The notes under the pieces are model-generated. The model had not been told where the DNA came from and did not search any database. It saw nothing but the letters and a program-made list of their open reading frames with translations. This document shows positions 1-6,574 of a stretch of 17,175 nt of DNA, piece by piece. Within the stretch, counting starts at the first letter, position 1. Every line of letters begins with the position of its first letter. A program made the translations under genes and the position numbers. This DNA is from an uncultured Chloroflexota bacterium. GTDB lineage: Bacteria > Chloroflexota > Dehalococcoidia > UBA3495. The stretch covers positions 1 through 17,175 of the forward strand of contig CAJWBT010000012.1 of NCBI GenBank assembly GCA_913020235.1, in the 5' to 3' direction.

Positions 1-36
1 AAAGAGCCGCCTCAAGCTACAAATGAGCCTGAGGCG
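1..36 (-). terminator. Intrinsic terminator of the tmRNA gene
   Basis: On the minus strand, just after the tmRNA 3' end, positions 36-26 (CGCCTCAGGCT) pair with 18-8 (AGCTTGAGGCG). This gives an 11-bp stem with one G-T wobble and a 7-nt loop. It is followed by GCTCTTT up to the window edge. The T-run may continue beyond the window. Confidence 0.75.
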
Positions 37-51
37 ACCGATTCGTGTTCT

Positions 52-406
52 TGGTGGAGACGGGGGAGAGTCGAACTCCCCGTCCAAAAGGCCCCCTGGT
101 CGGATCTACTACAAGCTTGTCCGGTGCTTTAAGTCTCGCCTCTCAGAGCTTCCACCGACGGAATCTCCGAGACGCCAGCCGATCAATCTTTGGCTGCCCC
201 TTATCGGCACAGGAGCACCCGCATCCCGGACTCTTGGCGCCCGCACCACCGCATCCGGGACTTGCAGTGGGCGGACGTAGCCGCTCTTTAGACGGCTAGT
301 GCGAATTCACGTTCGCCAGTTAATGGCTGCCACCGGTTTAACGAGGTTGATGGCACCTCGGCTTGCAATCCGCCACGCGACGCTCCTGTCGAACCCGCGC
401 GTCCCC
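52..406 (-). ncRNA. ssrA: tmRNA (transfer-messenger RNA)
   Basis: tmRNA rescues stalled ribosomes by trans-translation, with SmpB. The 5' end GGGGACG (406-400) pairs with CGTCTCC (62-56) to form a 7-bp acceptor stem with one G-U wobble. This is followed by A and an encoded CCA (54-52). The 3' part has a T arm with a GTTCGAC loop, and the 5' part has the conserved GGGTTCGACAGG context of the tRNA-like domain. Length is 355 nt, normal for a one-piece tmRNA. The resume frame reads GGC GAA CGT GAA TTC GCA CTA GCC GTC TAA (317-288), giving the tag GEREFALAV. That start and length resemble the Dehalococcoides tag (GERELVLAG, from memory), which supports a Dehalococcoidia origin. Any ORF read across this stretch on the plus strand is a shadow. 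Confidence 0.95.
288..317 (-). other. tmRNA tag-peptide reading frame (GEREFALAV)
   Basis: Nine codons plus TAA inside the tmRNA encode the proteolysis tag. The resume codon is GGC (Gly) rather than the GCN (Ala) seen in most bacteria. The end ALAV is small and hydrophobic, as expected for recognition by ClpXP-type proteases. The adjacent frame gives a six-residue peptide ANVNSH, without a protease-type end, so the GERE frame is preferred. Confidence 0.85.
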
Positions 407-419
407 GTTTGTACCTTTA

Positions 420-449
420 ATTATTCCATACACGAGTTCCGGGAGTCAA
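420..449 (-). promoter_or_regulatory. Promoter of the tmRNA gene
   Basis: On the minus strand TTGACT (449-444) is followed after 18 nt by AATAAT (425-420). These match the sigma-70-type consensus at 5/6 and 5/6. The tmRNA 5' end lies 13 nt beyond the -10 box, so a short leader removed by RNase P is expected. Confidence 0.7.
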
Positions 450-1174
450 ATCGGCAGAGCGTAGGTCAATCTGGGCTGAATAGTCGCCGCGGCACCGGAT
501 CGAGGTTCGCGTTGGCCTCCCCGTCGCAGCCGGTCACCGTCCCGGTCGAGCCGTTCCGGGGCTGGGGGGCCGATTGCAACTTAGGTGCACAAGTTCACAT
601 GGGCGCAAGCTATCAGAAGCTGAGTTCGTCACAGAGTGTCTCGCTCATTTCGACCCGGGTGGAGAGGGTCACCGTCGCTCTCGAGAGAATAATGAACGCC
701 GTCCTCGAAAAACGGTGCGCGGAAGAGGAGGATCTGGCGCTTCCTTAGGGGGAGTTCGAGCCCGTCGGTGAGGCCACCGGCTCGTAGGACGGGTCAGCAG
801 AACGGTGTATAGCCGTCAATAAGGTTTGACAATTATGAGGCTTCAGGGGCTACGGCCCGGAAAGAGTCTGAGGAGACGCCCCATCCAGTGTAGGTGGATG
901 GGGCGTCTCAACGTATAGCGGAGCGAACTCCAGTACACCCGGTACCGGAAGGCTGAGAGGAAGCCGGGCAGCTTCCAGGTCTTCCGCCGGCACCACGCGC
1001 TCTGAAAGCTTGGCATCGACACCAACGTCTGCTCTCTTGCAAATTACCGGTAGCATCAGGAGGCTGGGCCGTTGGGTCTGGCCAGCCCGGTTGTTAGGGG
1101 GTGAATCCACAATTTCTTGGGGTGCCGGGTGGGGTCGAAAGAGCCAGGGTAGGTCCAATATAAACTGCCGGGCA
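450..1174. other. Intergenic region without a convincing gene
   Basis: About 725 bases lie between the tmRNA promoter and the end of the MFS gene. The ORFs here are short, overlap one another and have no recognisable protein motif or good ribosome binding site. I looked for RNase P RNA, SRP RNA and tRNA signatures and found none. The only clear structure is the perfect hairpin at 873-909, and a weaker bulged hairpin near 749-783 (CGGTG-AGGC-CACCG core). Confidence 0.5.
873..909. repeat. Perfect 15-bp inverted repeat (hairpin)
   Basis: GAGACGCCCCATCCA (873-887) is followed by a 7-nt loop and then its exact reverse complement (895-909). No T-run follows on either strand, so a classical intrinsic terminator is not shown. 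It lies about 265 nt downstream of the minus-strand MFS gene and could be an interspersed palindromic repeat, a transcript-end stabiliser, or a factor-assisted terminator. Confidence 0.75.
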
Positions 1175-2521
1175 TTAGACGCGGGCAGGTGCCTGGACCG
1201 GACCTCCGCTGTGACTGGGCGGGGTCACGGTGGCGATGATCACGGCCGCCAGCAGATAGAGAGAAAGCATTAGCCACCAGGAGGACATGTAGGTACCGGT
1301 GCTGTCCCTCAGGTACCCTACCAGCGGGGCCCCGATACCATTGCTGACCAAAATTATGGGCAGGACGAGCCCCCGGATGGACCCCAAGAACGCCCGCCCA
1401 AAATAGGCGGCGAAGATGTAGGAGTGGACGATCATGCCCGCGCCCACCGACAGCCCGAAAGTGATCGTGGAGCCGAAGAGGAAGAACTCGTTCCGGCCAT
1501 CTATCATCAGCCAAATAGCCGCGGCAAACCCCAGATAAGAGACCATGGCTATCGAGCGAATGGGCAATCGGTCGGCCATCCACCCGGCGATCAGGGCCAT
1601 CGTCGCGGCTCCGGCGGCATCGGCCGAGAAGGAGAAGGACACCACCTGGGGGCCGAATCCCTGCTCAACCCAGTAGGGAATCCGGTGGACACTGGCTCCG
1701 CCTTGAGCCACCCCGGCCAGTCCAAAGACCAGAATCAGCTTCCATAGGGTACTGGTGCGCAGGGCCTCGCGTACCGTCCAGGCCGCCTCCGGTGCGTCGG
1801 AGAGCTCCCCCTGCGATGAGGGTGGCCCGGAGGCCGGAGCCTCCGGTTCGCCGTCCACCGTCAGGCCCAGGTCCTCGGGTTGGCGGCGCAGGAATAGGGC
1901 AGCGACCGGGATGGAAAGCACCATGAAGATGATGGCAAGCACGGTCCAAGTGGCGCGCCAGCCGAGGTGGTCGAGCAGCATCTGGGTGACGGGCACGATG
2001 ACGACACCGCCGATGCCCAATCCGGTGGTGGACAGCGCCAATGCCCGGCCCCGTTTGCGTCGAAACCACTTGGCTACCGGAACCGAGGTGACGATACCCT
2101 GGGGGGTAGCTAGCCCGGATACGCCCACGATACCGAAAAGTAATATGACCTGCCAGGGGGCGGTGGCCCGACTCACGGCCAGCAACGCGACACCGATAAC
2201 GACGGCGGAGATGACGGTGAAGACACGGGGCCCGTACCGGTCCAGCAACCTTCCGATAACATAGCTGGAAAGGCCGGCGGAAAGGCGGCGGGTGGTCACG
2301 GCCCAACCGAACTGGCTACGTGACATGCCCAACGCGCCGCCCATGGGGAGAACGAAAAGACCGAAGTTCAGGTTGCCGGTCGCCATAGTGGAGAAGTTGA
2401 CCACCCACATGGTGGCGACGATGACCCAGCCGTAGAAAATCCGTTCGGTCCGTTTGGGGAGAATGGCTGTCTTCCTATCTCCGCGGTGCCACCCTCGGCC
2501 ACCAAACGTCCATCTCAACAC
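1175..2521 (-). CDS. MFS transporter, oxalate/formate antiporter-like (OFA/MCT type)
   Basis: Probable 12-helix inner-membrane secondary transporter; the substrate is not readable from sequence but is likely a small carboxylate. The 448 residues match the usual MFS length. Helices start near residue 29 (FYGWVIVATMW). A motif-A-like loop, GRLLDRYGPR, follows helix 2. The pattern WFRRKRGRALALSTTGLGIGG after helix 4 is typical of the OFA/monocarboxylate branch. A hydrophilic central loop (about residues 215-245, rich in Pro, Ser, Glu) separates the two halves. The chosen start is GTG at 2521. It has no clear Shine-Dalgarno, and no better in-frame start precedes helix 1, so the N-terminus is uncertain. 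It stands alone, and the gene ahead of it is tRNA-Pro on the same strand. Confidence 0.88.
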   Translation of the reverse strand: MLRWTFGGRGWHRGDRKTAILPKRTERIFYGWVIVATMWVVNFSTMATGNLNFGLFVLPMGGALGMSRSQFGWAVTTRRLSAGLSSYVIGRLLDRYGPRVFTVISAVVIGVALLAVSRATAPWQVILLFGIVGVSGLATPQGIVTSVPVAKWFRRKRGRALALSTTGLGIGGVVIVPVTQMLLDHLGWRATWTVLAIIFMVLSIPVAALFLRRQPEDLGLTVDGEPEAPASGPPSSQGELSDAPEAAWTVREALRTSTLWKLILVFGLAGVAQGGASVHRIPYWVEQGFGPQVVSFSFSADAAGAATMALIAGWMADRLPIRSIAMVSYLGFAAAIWLMIDGRNEFFLFGSTITFGLSVGAGMIVHSYIFAAYFGRAFLGSIRGLVLPIILVSNGIGAPLVGYLRDSTGTYMSSWWLMLSLYLLAAVIIATVTPPSHSGGPVQAPARV

Positions 2522-2620
2522 TCATTGCCGGGCACGCGGAAGCCGCGGAGGGGAAACGAATCAGGTTCGGATTCTTGGCAAACTCGGCATCCTCAGCGAT
2601 TTCAAGATTGGCCAAAAAAA

Positions 2621-2695
2621 TGGTCGGGGTGGGGAGATTCGAACTCCCGGCTTCCACGTCCCGAACGTGGCGCCCTACCACTGGGCCACACCCCG
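2621..2695 (-). tRNA. tRNA-Pro (anticodon CGG)
   Basis: The 75-nt cloverleaf reads CGGGGTG (2695-2689) paired with CACCCCG (2631-2625), then A73 and an encoded CCA (2623-2621). The anticodon stem CCACG/CGTGG encloses the loop TTCGGGA, with CGG at 2663-2661 reading codon CCG. The T arm has GGGAG-TTCGAAT-CTCCC. C1-G72 with the CGGGG acceptor start is typical of bacterial tRNA-Pro. Confidence 0.95.
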
Positions 2696-2765
2696 GCGAA
2701 ATCGACCAGAGCAATTCCGGCCAGTCCCAAGTACGCCGGCCTGAGCCTTACTCTGTATGAGCAGG

Positions 2766-2832
2766 TCGCGGAGAGAGTGGGATTCAAGCCCACGATACCA
2801 CGAAAGCATCCCGCTTTTCGAGATGCACTCCC
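2766..2832 (-). pseudogene. Decayed 3' part of a tRNA-Ser
   Basis: The minus strand carries CTCGAAAAGCG (tRNA-Ser anticodon-loop-like, CGA), a long variable region, a T arm GTGGG-CTTGAAT-CCCAC, and the acceptor 3' strand TCTCTCC followed by G. G73 and this acceptor are typical of tRNA-Ser. The T loop departs from TTCGAAT at two bases, the terminal triplet is CGA instead of CCA, and no matching GGAGAGA 5' strand or D arm lies at the expected distance. A functional tRNA is therefore unlikely. It may be a deletion remnant or an old integration (att) scar next to tRNA-Pro. Confidence 0.55.
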
Positions 2833-2964
2833 AACATGTTAATAGCTTATTCCGTGCGAGTCCAGTCCGAGTTTTGCGGCGCAACCGCCCCATCAGCCCC
2901 GGCCGGTCGAGAGCAGCATCGTGTTGCCGGTGTTTGACCATCCATCTATCGGGCATGAGTTCAG

Positions 2965-3963
2965 CTAGACCTTCAACTGGACTATCTCGAATCGAGACAG
3001 GTCGCCGGTGCCCAGGCCCAGCTCCTCGGCATGCTCATGCTGACGGCGGACGATGGCTTCATTGGCTTGAGTGAAGGTGCTGTCATGCTGCTTCATTATC
3101 TCCATAGCGACCACATCGGCGGCGACCATGTCGCCGGTGATGATGAGGCGGTTCACCCCATCAATGATCCGGGTGTCCGGGCTTCTGGACGGTCCGAAGA
3201 CAGCCTGTAGGGAGCGCGCGTCGGTAATGGTGAGTTCCGGGCGCACGGCGGAGGCGAACTCGGCCAATTTGCGGTCGAAGTAGTCGCGGTTGTTCTGGAG
3301 TGACGCGTGGGCGAGCCAGCGATGGAGGCCATAGACGGACCCGAAATGGTTCTTGAGCGCGCTGGAGATCTGCCCGGCGAAGTGGCGCTTGAGGACGGGC
3401 AGGCTGATGATGACCGCCGCTTCCTGGACCTGGCGTGCGATGCGCAAGCGAGGACCTTCAGTCCTGCGGACGCCGGGCGCCCGCAGGCGTTCCATGGAGG
3501 CACCGCCCTCCATCCCTGGGAACGCCACATCTGGGTCCAGGTCTCCGTGCCAGGCGTCGTGTTCGACCAGGACGTAATGGGCGGCTTCCGGTGCGTGGGA
3601 GAGCTGAATCTCCGTGCCGGCCAGGTCCGCAGGGTCATAGTAGAGGTCCAACTCGTTCCTGTGGTCCTCGTGCACCATGATCTGTTCGGCGCCCGCGGCG
3701 CGGCAATGGCGGGCCACGGCGGCCAGCGTTTCGGTCGCCGTGATAGACGGAAAGGGGTCGCGCTGGTTGGTGTTGGGCTTGAGGACTACCTGGCGGTTAT
3801 CCCCGATGACGCGTCCCAAGCCGCCGATGGCTTCCAGTCCGGCATCCACCATGGCGTCGATATCCGCTCCCTCCACAATAACCAGGAGGGGTTTGCCACC
3901 GGCGCCCAGCACCTGGTTGTCGCGGCCGCGCCGGGCTAGAGGGGTCTCCACCACTGCTGCCAT
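2965..3963 (-). CDS. DUF362 domain-containing protein without iron-sulfur motif
   Basis: 332-residue soluble protein of the DUF362 family, whose biochemical role is not established. Family-like segments are VVLKPNTNQ (about 60-68, matching the usual V.LKPN pattern), AVIISLPVLKRH (after residue 180), the ALKNHFGSV segment, and a C-terminal VAADVVAMEIM (matching the D.VA.D pattern). It has essentially no cysteines, so unlike the DUF362 protein at 8417-9739 it cannot carry a ferredoxin-type cluster. The ATG at 3963 has an excellent ribosome binding site (AAAGGAGGAGTGCC-ATG). A promoter lies upstream (GTGACG, 18 nt, TATAAT). It is divergent from larE, sharing a 139-bp intergenic region, so linked expression is possible but not shown. 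Confidence 0.85.
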   Translation of the reverse strand: MAAVVETPLARRGRDNQVLGAGGKPLLVIVEGADIDAMVDAGLEAIGGLGRVIGDNRQVVLKPNTNQRDPFPSITATETLAAVARHCRAAGAEQIMVHEDHRNELDLYYDPADLAGTEIQLSHAPEAAHYVLVEHDAWHGDLDPDVAFPGMEGGASMERLRAPGVRRTEGPRLRIARQVQEAAVIISLPVLKRHFAGQISSALKNHFGSVYGLHRWLAHASLQNNRDYFDRKLAEFASAVRPELTITDARSLQAVFGPSRSPDTRIIDGVNRLIITGDMVAADVVAMEIMKQHDSTFTQANEAIVRRQHEHAEELGLGTGDLSRFEIVQLKV

Positions 3964-3995
3964 GGCACTCCTCCTTTGCGTTGAGTAGCGGAGGA

Positions 3996-4025
3996 ATTAT
4001 ATCGGAACAAGGCTCGCGGCGTCAC
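3996..4025 (-). promoter_or_regulatory. Promoter of the DUF362 gene (minus strand)
   Basis: GTGACG (4025-4020), an 18-nt spacer and a perfect TATAAT (4001-3996) lie 33 nt ahead of the start codon. The -35 box matches at 4/6. Confidence 0.6.
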
Positions 4026-4052
4026 CGTCTCTGGATCCATCTCCGGGGCGAC

Positions 4053-4082
4053 TTGCAAACGCAGGTGGGAATCTCGCATAAT
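4053..4082 (+). promoter_or_regulatory. Promoter of larE-larB
   Basis: TTGCAA (4053-4058), an 18-nt spacer and CATAAT (4077-4082). Transcription should begin near 4089. This rules out the in-frame TTG at 4082 and supports the ATG at 4103 as the larE start. It lies back to back with the promoter of the divergent DUF362 gene. Confidence 0.65.
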
Positions 4083-4102
4083 TGACCCGGAACGAGGGAA
4101 CG

Positions 4103-4975
4103 ATGAAGAGGGAGACACTGGCGGTAATGGCGTCTGTTTCGCAAACAGCCCAGGCCACTGAGGCCAAGCTGGAAGACCTCCAGCGCATCCTGACCAGCAT
4201 GGGCCGGGTAGCCGTCGCCTATTCAGGCGGGGTGGATAGCACTTTTCTGCTGGCCGTGGCGCAAGAGGTCTTGAAGGGCGGCAACGTTCTGGCAGTGAAT
4301 GCCATTAGCCCGGTCTACTCCCAGCGTGAGCAGGCCTTCGCCCAAGAGTTCGCCGCCAAGCTGGGGGTGGAGTGCATCTCCCTGTCCACCCGAGAGCTGG
4401 GGGACAAGCGTTTTGCGGTGAACCGCCCCGACCGGTGCTTTCACTGCAAGTCGGAACTGTTTGGCAGGCTAAAGGATATCGCCGCGGAGAGATACTACCC
4501 ATTCATCGCCGACGGGACCACGGCGAGTGACCTGGACGACTTTCGCCCGGGGATGCAGGCGCGAGAAACCTACGGCGTGCGGAGCCCTCTGCTTGAGGCG
4601 TGCATGACCAAGGATGAGATTCGGGCTCTGTCCCATAAAATGGGCCTTCCCACCTGGAGTAAGCCAGCCATGGCTTGTCTGGCCTCCCGGTTCCCCTACG
4701 GCACCGGCATTACCGTCGAAGCCCTGCGCCAGATCGAGAAGGCGGAGGAGTACCTCTTTGACCGAGGCTACCGCCAGGTACGGGTGCGCCACCACGGTCC
4801 GATAGCCCGCATTGAAATCATGGCCGACGAGATGGCCCGGCTGCTCGAGGAGGCCCCGGCCGTTGTGGGGCACCTGAAGGAGCTGGGGTACCGGTACGTG
4901 GCCCTGGACTTGCAGGGTTACCGGACCGGCAGCATGAACGAGGACGGGAGTATACCGCTGAGGCCTCTTCAATGA
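4103..4975 (+). CDS. larE: LarE, ATP-dependent sacrificial sulfur transferase
   Basis: LarE thiolates the pyridinium carboxylates of the nickel-pincer nucleotide precursor, and in the Lactobacillus plantarum type the sulfur comes from a cysteine of LarE itself. The 290-residue protein has the PP-loop ATP-binding motif SGGVDST (41-47), a CFHC motif (112-115), and KPAMACLASRFPYG with Cys192 at the position of the sacrificial cysteine. This suggests the cysteine-sacrificing type rather than a [4Fe-4S] type with three clustered cysteines. The ATG at 4103 has GAGGGA five nt upstream and lies just after a promoter; a longer TTG start at 4082 overlaps the -10 box. It overlaps larB by four bases (ATGA), so the two are translationally coupled. 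Confidence 0.92.
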   Translation: MKRETLAVMASVSQTAQATEAKLEDLQRILTSMGRVAVAYSGGVDSTFLLAVAQEVLKGGNVLAVNAISPVYSQREQAFAQEFAAKLGVECISLSTRELGDKRFAVNRPDRCFHCKSELFGRLKDIAAERYYPFIADGTTASDLDDFRPGMQARETYGVRSPLLEACMTKDEIRALSHKMGLPTWSKPAMACLASRFPYGTGITVEALRQIEKAEEYLFDRGYRQVRVRHHGPIARIEIMADEMARLLEEAPAVVGHLKELGYRYVALDLQGYRTGSMNEDGSIPLRPLQ

Positions 4976-5655
4976 CGCCGGCGGACGCTCCGGACCCGGC
5001 CGTGGTCAACCTGGGCTATGCCCGAGTGGACGTACAGCGCAGCAAGCGCCAGGGTATGCCGGAGGCGGTCCTCTGCTTGGGCAAGACCCCTTCCCAGATA
5101 GCCGGGATCCTTGAAGTGCTGGTTGAGTCCGAGGGGACCGGAATTGCCACGAAGGCAAATCGCACCGTCTACCGGACGATCCGGACCAGATTACCGGGGG
5201 CTATCTATCACCCCACCGCCAAGCTTATTCACGTGGGGAAGACCTTGCCGCCTCAACCCGCCAGCGTGCTGGTCGTATCCGCGGGCACCTCGGACGCCCC
5301 CGCGGCTGAAGAAGCGGCGGTCACGGCATCGATCCTGGGGCACCCGGTGGGCCGGCTCTTCGACGTTGGCGTGGCCGGCATCCAGCGGCTTCTATCGGAA
5401 ACAGACCGGCTCAGGGAAGCCGCCGTGGTGGTGGTGGTCGCGGGGATGGACGGCGCGTTGCCCAGCGTGGTGGCCGGCCTGGTGGACAAGCCGGTGATCG
5501 CCGTGCCCACCTCCAACGGATATGGAGCGTCCTTCAAGGGGTTGTCGGCGCTGCTGGCGATGCTGAACAGCTGTGTTCCCGGGGTCGCCGTGGTCAACAT
5601 CAACAACGGCTTCGGAGCGGCGGCGGTGGCCCACCGCATGACCCGCAGCGCCTGA
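4972..5655 (+). CDS. larB: LarB, nickel-pincer cofactor biosynthesis carboxylase
   Basis: LarB carboxylates nicotinic acid adenine dinucleotide and releases AMP, giving the dicarboxylated mononucleotide that LarE then thiolates. The 227 residues have an N-terminal family region (conserved ATKANRTVY segment near 59-67) and a C-terminal PurE-like domain. In that domain are SAGTSD (103-108), AGMDGALPSVVAGL (157-170), PTSNGYGA (179-186) and NINNGFGAA (209-217). LNSC at 198-201 holds the cysteine I would match to the reactive LarB cysteine, from memory of the family. The start ATG overlaps the larE stop, with GAGG eight nt upstream. The usual partner larC (nickel insertion) does not follow; transposase remnants begin 27 nt after the stop. 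Confidence 0.92.
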   Translation: MTPADAPDPAVVNLGYARVDVQRSKRQGMPEAVLCLGKTPSQIAGILEVLVESEGTGIATKANRTVYRTIRTRLPGAIYHPTAKLIHVGKTLPPQPASVLVVSAGTSDAPAAEEAAVTASILGHPVGRLFDVGVAGIQRLLSETDRLREAAVVVVVAGMDGALPSVVAGLVDKPVIAVPTSNGYGASFKGLSALLAMLNSCVPGVAVVNINNGFGAAAVAHRMTRSA

Positions 5656-5681
5656 CCGTTCGTACTAGAACCCCTGGGCAG

Positions 5682-5709
5682 GTAGGGGCGACCGGCCGGT
5701 CGCCCCTAC
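5682..5709. repeat. 28-bp perfect palindrome, copy 1 (REP-like)
   Basis: GTAGGGGCGACCGG followed directly by its exact reverse complement. It is 27 nt downstream of larB and identical to the copy at 5969. It supplies the TAG stop (minus strand, 5708-5706) of the truncated transposase copy. It could also act as a transcript-end hairpin for larB. Confidence 0.9.
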
Positions 5710-5968
5710 GTTGAACCCGGACGTTCTTGGACCCTTGATAACCACGATAACGGATTCTCTCGGTCCAGTTCCCATTGCTGGGGATTGTTGACAATGTACT
5801 CACGGATCCGCCCGAGCGACGTTTCGCCGCGAATGATGTGCTCGAAATAGTTTCGTTGCCAAACCGGGACTCCCGGCAAGTGCCGGTCAATGTTGATTCG
5901 TTTGGTTGCGGCGGATTTGAACCCGGCAATGAAGGCCCCCAATGAACGTTTTCCCGGCCCAGAGGTGG
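5706..5968 (-). pseudogene. Duplicated C-terminal half of the REP-associated transposase
   Basis: This stretch repeats residues of the neighbouring transposase from about the GATGRSPLP segment to its C-terminus, at over 95% nucleotide identity. It includes the VWQRNYFEHIIR segment with the likely catalytic tyrosine. It lacks the first half with the HUH motif, so it cannot encode an active enzyme. An open frame runs in from the neighbouring copy through palindrome 2 in another frame, but without a ribosome binding site. It arose by tandem duplication of a 287-bp unit. Confidence 0.85.
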
Positions 5969-5996
5969 GTAGGGGCGACCGGCCGGTCGCCCCTAC
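5969..5996. repeat. 28-bp perfect palindrome, copy 2 (REP-like)
   Basis: Identical to copy 1. On the minus strand it contains the TAG stop codon (5995-5993) of the full-length transposase gene. Confidence 0.9.
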
Positions 5997-6574
5997 ATTG
6001 AACCCGGACGATCTTGGACCCTTGATAACCACGATAACGGATTCTCTCGGTCCAGTTCCCATTGCCGGGGATTGTTGACAATGTACTCACGGATCCGCCC
6101 GAGCGACGTTTCGTCGCGAATGATGTGTTCGAAATAGTTTCGTTGCCAAACCGGGACTCCTGGCAAGTGCCGGTCAATGTTGATTCGTTTGGTTGCGGCG
6201 GATTTGAACCCGGCAATGAAGGCCCCCAATGAACGTTTTCCCGGCCCAGAAATCGGTAGGGGCGACCGGCCGGTCGCCCTTATCCTAACCCCGGTAATTC
6301 CTGCATCCTTGATAATCACGATCCCATGCAGGTGGTTCGGCATCACCACAAATGTGTCGAGGGCAATCTCATGCCGAACACCCTCCGACATCACCCATTC
6401 CTCGTGGACAATTCCACCCCATTTATTTAGCAGGACCCGTCCGTCGCAAACCTCGCCGAACAAGCATTCGTGTCCACGGGTGACCAGGGTAACAAAATAG
6501 GCTCCTGGCTCGGAGTAGTCATACCCCGGCAGGCGGATAGTGCGGCGGTGGTGTATTTCAGGGTTGAACCTCAC
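5993..6574 (-). CDS. REP-associated tyrosine transposase (RAYT, IS200-like Y1 family)
   Basis: Single-stranded DNA transposase-like enzyme of the Y1/HUH class, thought to act on REP palindromes. The 193 residues begin with a family-type N-terminus (RRTIRLPGYDYSEPGAYFVT). The HUH motif is in MPNHLHG (His81, His83), and VWQRNYFEH (Tyr147) supplies the likely catalytic tyrosine. Residues 98-107 (IRATGRSPLP) are encoded by a slightly degenerate copy of the REP palindrome placed in frame within the gene. The stop codon lies inside another palindrome copy. The start is GTG at 6574, overlapping the aldehyde oxidoreductase stop by four bases (GTGA). This may be translational coupling, or the chance result of insertion at the operon's end. 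It looks intact. Confidence 0.88.
   Translation of the reverse strand: MRFNPEIHHRRTIRLPGYDYSEPGAYFVTLVTRGHECLFGEVCDGRVLLNKWGGIVHEEWVMSEGVRHEIALDTFVVMPNHLHGIVIIKDAGITGVRIRATGRSPLPISGPGKRSLGAFIAGFKSAATKRINIDRHLPGVPVWQRNYFEHIIRDETSLGRIREYIVNNPRQWELDRENPLSWLSRVQDRPGSM
6256..6283. repeat. 28-bp palindrome, copy 3, inside the transposase gene
   Basis: Matches copies 1 and 2 except for two bases in the last arm (CCCTTAT instead of CCCCTAC). It is read through in frame as part of the transposase. Confidence 0.85.

Larger units (their letters stand above)
5682..6255. repeat. Two tandem 287-bp units bounded by palindromes
   Basis: Unit 1 is 5682-5968 and unit 2 is 5969-6255. A third palindrome begins at 6256, exactly one period further. 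The units differ at only about ten positions. Each holds one palindrome plus the C-terminal half of the transposase gene. The boundaries at the palindromes suggest unequal recombination between a palindrome inside the gene and one at its 3' end. Confidence 0.9.

Noticed and set aside
299..748. 149-residue plus-strand ORF
   Set aside because: It is antisense to the tmRNA and its promoter, has no ribosome binding site and no recognisable motif.
749..840. Possible tRNA or RNase P RNA because of a GTTCGAGCC stretch
   Set aside because: No acceptor stem, anticodon arm or RNase P core could be built around it.
4082..4102. TTG start for larE seven codons upstream
   Set aside because: It overlaps the -10 box of the promoter, so it would not be in the transcript; the ATG at 4103 has a good ribosome binding site.
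5682..6283. CRISPR array (regularly spaced palindromes)
   Set aside because: Only three repeats with 259-nt near-identical spacers that encode a transposase half; a tandem duplication explains them.
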